Shown here: in pieces, positions 6,390 through 6,707 of the stretch
How the letters are laid out: every line of letters begins with the position of its first letter
Numbering within the stretch: the first letter of the stretch is position 1
NCBI GenBank assembly: GCA_030627475.1
Contig: DAOURZ010000078.1
Location: 1 to 6,707 of the forward strand
Direction of reading: 5' to 3'
DNA: 6,707 nucleotides
Source: Deltaproteobacteria bacterium
Lineage (GTDB): Bacteria > Desulfobacterota > Desulfobacteria > Desulfobacterales > ETH-SRB1
Translations under genes and position numbers: made by a program
Notes under the pieces: generated by a model
What the model saw: only the letters and a program-made list of their open reading frames with translations
The model's database searches: none
Told to the model about the DNA's origin: nothing

Positions 6390-6424
6390 TTCAGTATTCG
6401 ATGTTGGACGTTCGATGTTTACTA
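6390..6424 (+). repeat. Degenerate heptamer array of TTCGATG type
   Basis: Five contiguous 7-bp units each begin with TT: TTCAGTA (6390-6396), TTCGATG (6397-6403), TTGGACG (6404-6410), TTCGATG (6411-6417) and TTTACTA (6418-6424). Two units are identical and one differs at two positions; the outer two are more diverged. The period of 7 matches that of the CGGTTNN arrays at 2092-2196, but the unit sequence is different. The array lies in the 5' leader of ftsE. Similar heptamer phrases are, to my recollection, dispersed in some Desulfobacterota genomes, which I cannot check here. Confidence 0.6.
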
Positions 6425-6471
6425 CCCACGCAGAAAAGCATGGGAACGAGAAAAATTCGTCCACGTCCCTT
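6425..6471. repeat. REP-like hairpin fused to a diverged copy of the dispersed repeat
   Basis: CCCACGC (6425-6431) and GCATGGG (6438-6444) form a 7-bp stem around a 6-nt loop; the single mismatch becomes a G-U pair in RNA from the minus strand. Immediately adjoining, GGGAACG (6442-6448) and CCACGTCCC (6461-6469) are imperfect arms around a centre that reads GGACGAATT on the minus strand, matching the core of the repeats at 2146-2177 and 6663-6688. The TGGGAACG motif with an adjacent stem resembles widespread REP-type palindromes. Located in the ftsE leader. Confidence 0.5.
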
Positions 6472-6490
6472 AATTCCTTGTGTTTTTGGA

Positions 6491-6517
6491 TTGACCGCTT
6501 TAATTTTTGGTGATAAT
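6491..6517 (+). promoter_or_regulatory. Promoter-like sequence pointing away from ftsE
   Basis: TTGACC (6491-6496) and GATAAT (6512-6517) each match the sigma-70 consensus hexamers at five of six positions. The spacing is 15 bp, shorter than the preferred 17. Transcription would start near 6524 and run rightward into the hairpin with a T run at 6568-6621. The surrounding DNA is AT-rich, so chance matches are possible. Confidence 0.35.
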
Positions 6518-6535
6518 TAACTTACTTGAGTTCAA

Positions 6536-6551
6536 GGAGTGCCGGCTCTCC
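6536..6551. promoter_or_regulatory. 16-bp near-perfect palindrome, possible operator or RNA stem
   Basis: GGAGTGCCGGCTCTCC is self-complementary except for one T-T pair in each half. It begins about 12 bp after the possible plus-strand start at 6524. A dimeric regulator could bind such a dyad, or it could form a small stem in RNA. Only the symmetry is seen; any function is inference. Confidence 0.3.
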
Positions 6552-6567
6552 GGTTTTTCTTGCTCTG

Positions 6568-6621
6568 AGCCTCCACTGATTCCCATTAATAAGCTTCTTC
6601 CATTTCAGTGGAGGCTTTTTT
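6568..6621 (+). terminator. Plus-strand hairpin with T run (intrinsic-terminator-like)
   Basis: GCCTCCACTGA (6569-6579) and TCAGTGGAGGC (6605-6615) form a perfect 11-bp stem, extended by one A-T pair, with a 25-nt loop, followed by TTTTTT (6616-6621). The T run is on the plus strand only. No plus-strand gene precedes it, so it would terminate an RNA starting within the intergenic region, or it may be part of a mobile-element remnant. The large loop is less usual for an intrinsic terminator. Confidence 0.55.
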
Positions 6622-6645
6622 ATCTTATTATTGCTTTAAAATCAA
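6617..6645 (-). promoter_or_regulatory. Weak candidate minus-strand promoter upstream of ftsE
   Basis: On the minus strand TTGATT (6645-6640) and TAAAAA (6622-6617) are separated by 17 bp, each matching the sigma-70 consensus at four of six positions. It would drive transcription toward ftsE. The -10 sits on the A run opposite the plus-strand hairpin tail, so the match may be chance. Confidence 0.2.
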
Positions 6646-6662
6646 CATTTTCTTTAAAACCA

Positions 6663-6688
6663 AGGAACGTGGACGAATTAACTTCCAC
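6663..6688 (+). repeat. Second strong copy of the dispersed GTGGACGAA repeat
   Basis: Beginning with AGGAACGTGGACGAA and ending in TAACTTCCAC, these 26 bases match the minus-strand reading of the palindrome at 2146-2177 with a single difference (T for A at the centre). The right arm stops after CCAC and runs on into CAAGTAGG instead of completing the palindrome. The element may continue past the window end. Confidence 0.65.
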
Positions 6689-6707
6689 AAGTAGGCGCAC
6701 AGATTTG

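Larger units (their letters stand above)
6371..6707. other. Gene-free region upstream of ftsE rich in repeats and hairpins
   Basis: These 337 bases hold no convincing gene on either strand. From the ftsE side outward they contain the ftsE ribosome binding site, a TTCGATG-like heptamer array, a REP-like hairpin joined to a diverged copy of the dispersed repeat, a plus-strand promoter-like sequence with a 16-bp dyad, a plus-strand hairpin with a T run, and another repeat copy at the window edge. The native ftsE promoter must lie here or beyond the edge and could not be fixed with confidence. Confidence 0.6.

Noticed and set aside
6568..6621. Terminal inverted repeats of an insertion sequence
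   Set aside because: The arms are only 26 bp apart, no transposase is nearby and no target-site duplication is evident; the T run favours a transcription signal.
6504..6707. Plus-strand frame open to the window end, upstream of ftsE
   Set aside because: It passes through the hairpin with T run and the repeat copy at 6663, and has only TTG or GTG starts without a ribosome binding site. It is more likely non-coding, though extension past the edge cannot be judged.

Overview
The window is a chromosomal stretch with all supported genes on the minus strand. Read right to left the order is ftsE (6370-5687), ftsX (5681-4803), an envC-type M23-domain gene (4839-3616), a ctpA-type S41 protease (3565-2201), a yibQ-type divergent polysaccharide deacetylase (2077-1109) and an unrecognised membrane-anchored envelope protein (932-93). 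The first three are very tightly packed (5 bp gap, then 37 bp overlap), and ctpA follows after 50 bp with a strong ribosome binding site, so these four are almost certainly one operon. The last two genes are separated by gaps that contain repeats.

Functionally this is a cell-division and peptidoglycan-remodelling module. FtsE and FtsX form a type VII ABC mechanotransmission complex at the septum. The EnvC-like protein is a coiled-coil factor whose M23 domain has lost its zinc-site histidines, as expected of an amidase activator rather than an enzyme. CtpA is a periplasmic processing protease, and in other Proteobacteria relatives of it control murein hydrolase levels. YibQ-family genes commonly sit beside envC and ctpA. 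The last gene encodes a predicted signal peptide, a periplasmic part with a short coiled coil, and a C-terminal membrane anchor. It may or may not belong to the same process.

The organism looks like a moderately AT-rich Gram-negative bacterium. The gene order and the kinds of dispersed intergenic repeats suggest a member of the Desulfobacterota (Desulfobacteraceae-like sulfate reducers), but this is inference, not proof.

The most unusual content is between the genes. A short element with core GACGAA(A/T)TAACTTCC occurs near 1025, 2146 and 6663, with a more diverged copy near 6442, so three gene-free gaps carry it. Next to it are arrays of degenerate 7-bp units: CGGTTNN at 2092-2112 and, inverted, at 2176-2196; TTCGATG-like at 6390-6424. 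The gap upstream of ftsE (6371-6707) also holds a plus-strand promoter-like sequence followed about 100 bp later by an 11-bp hairpin with six T residues. With no plus-strand gene there, this is a candidate small RNA. No tRNA, rRNA, CRISPR array, transposase gene or intact insertion sequence is visible.
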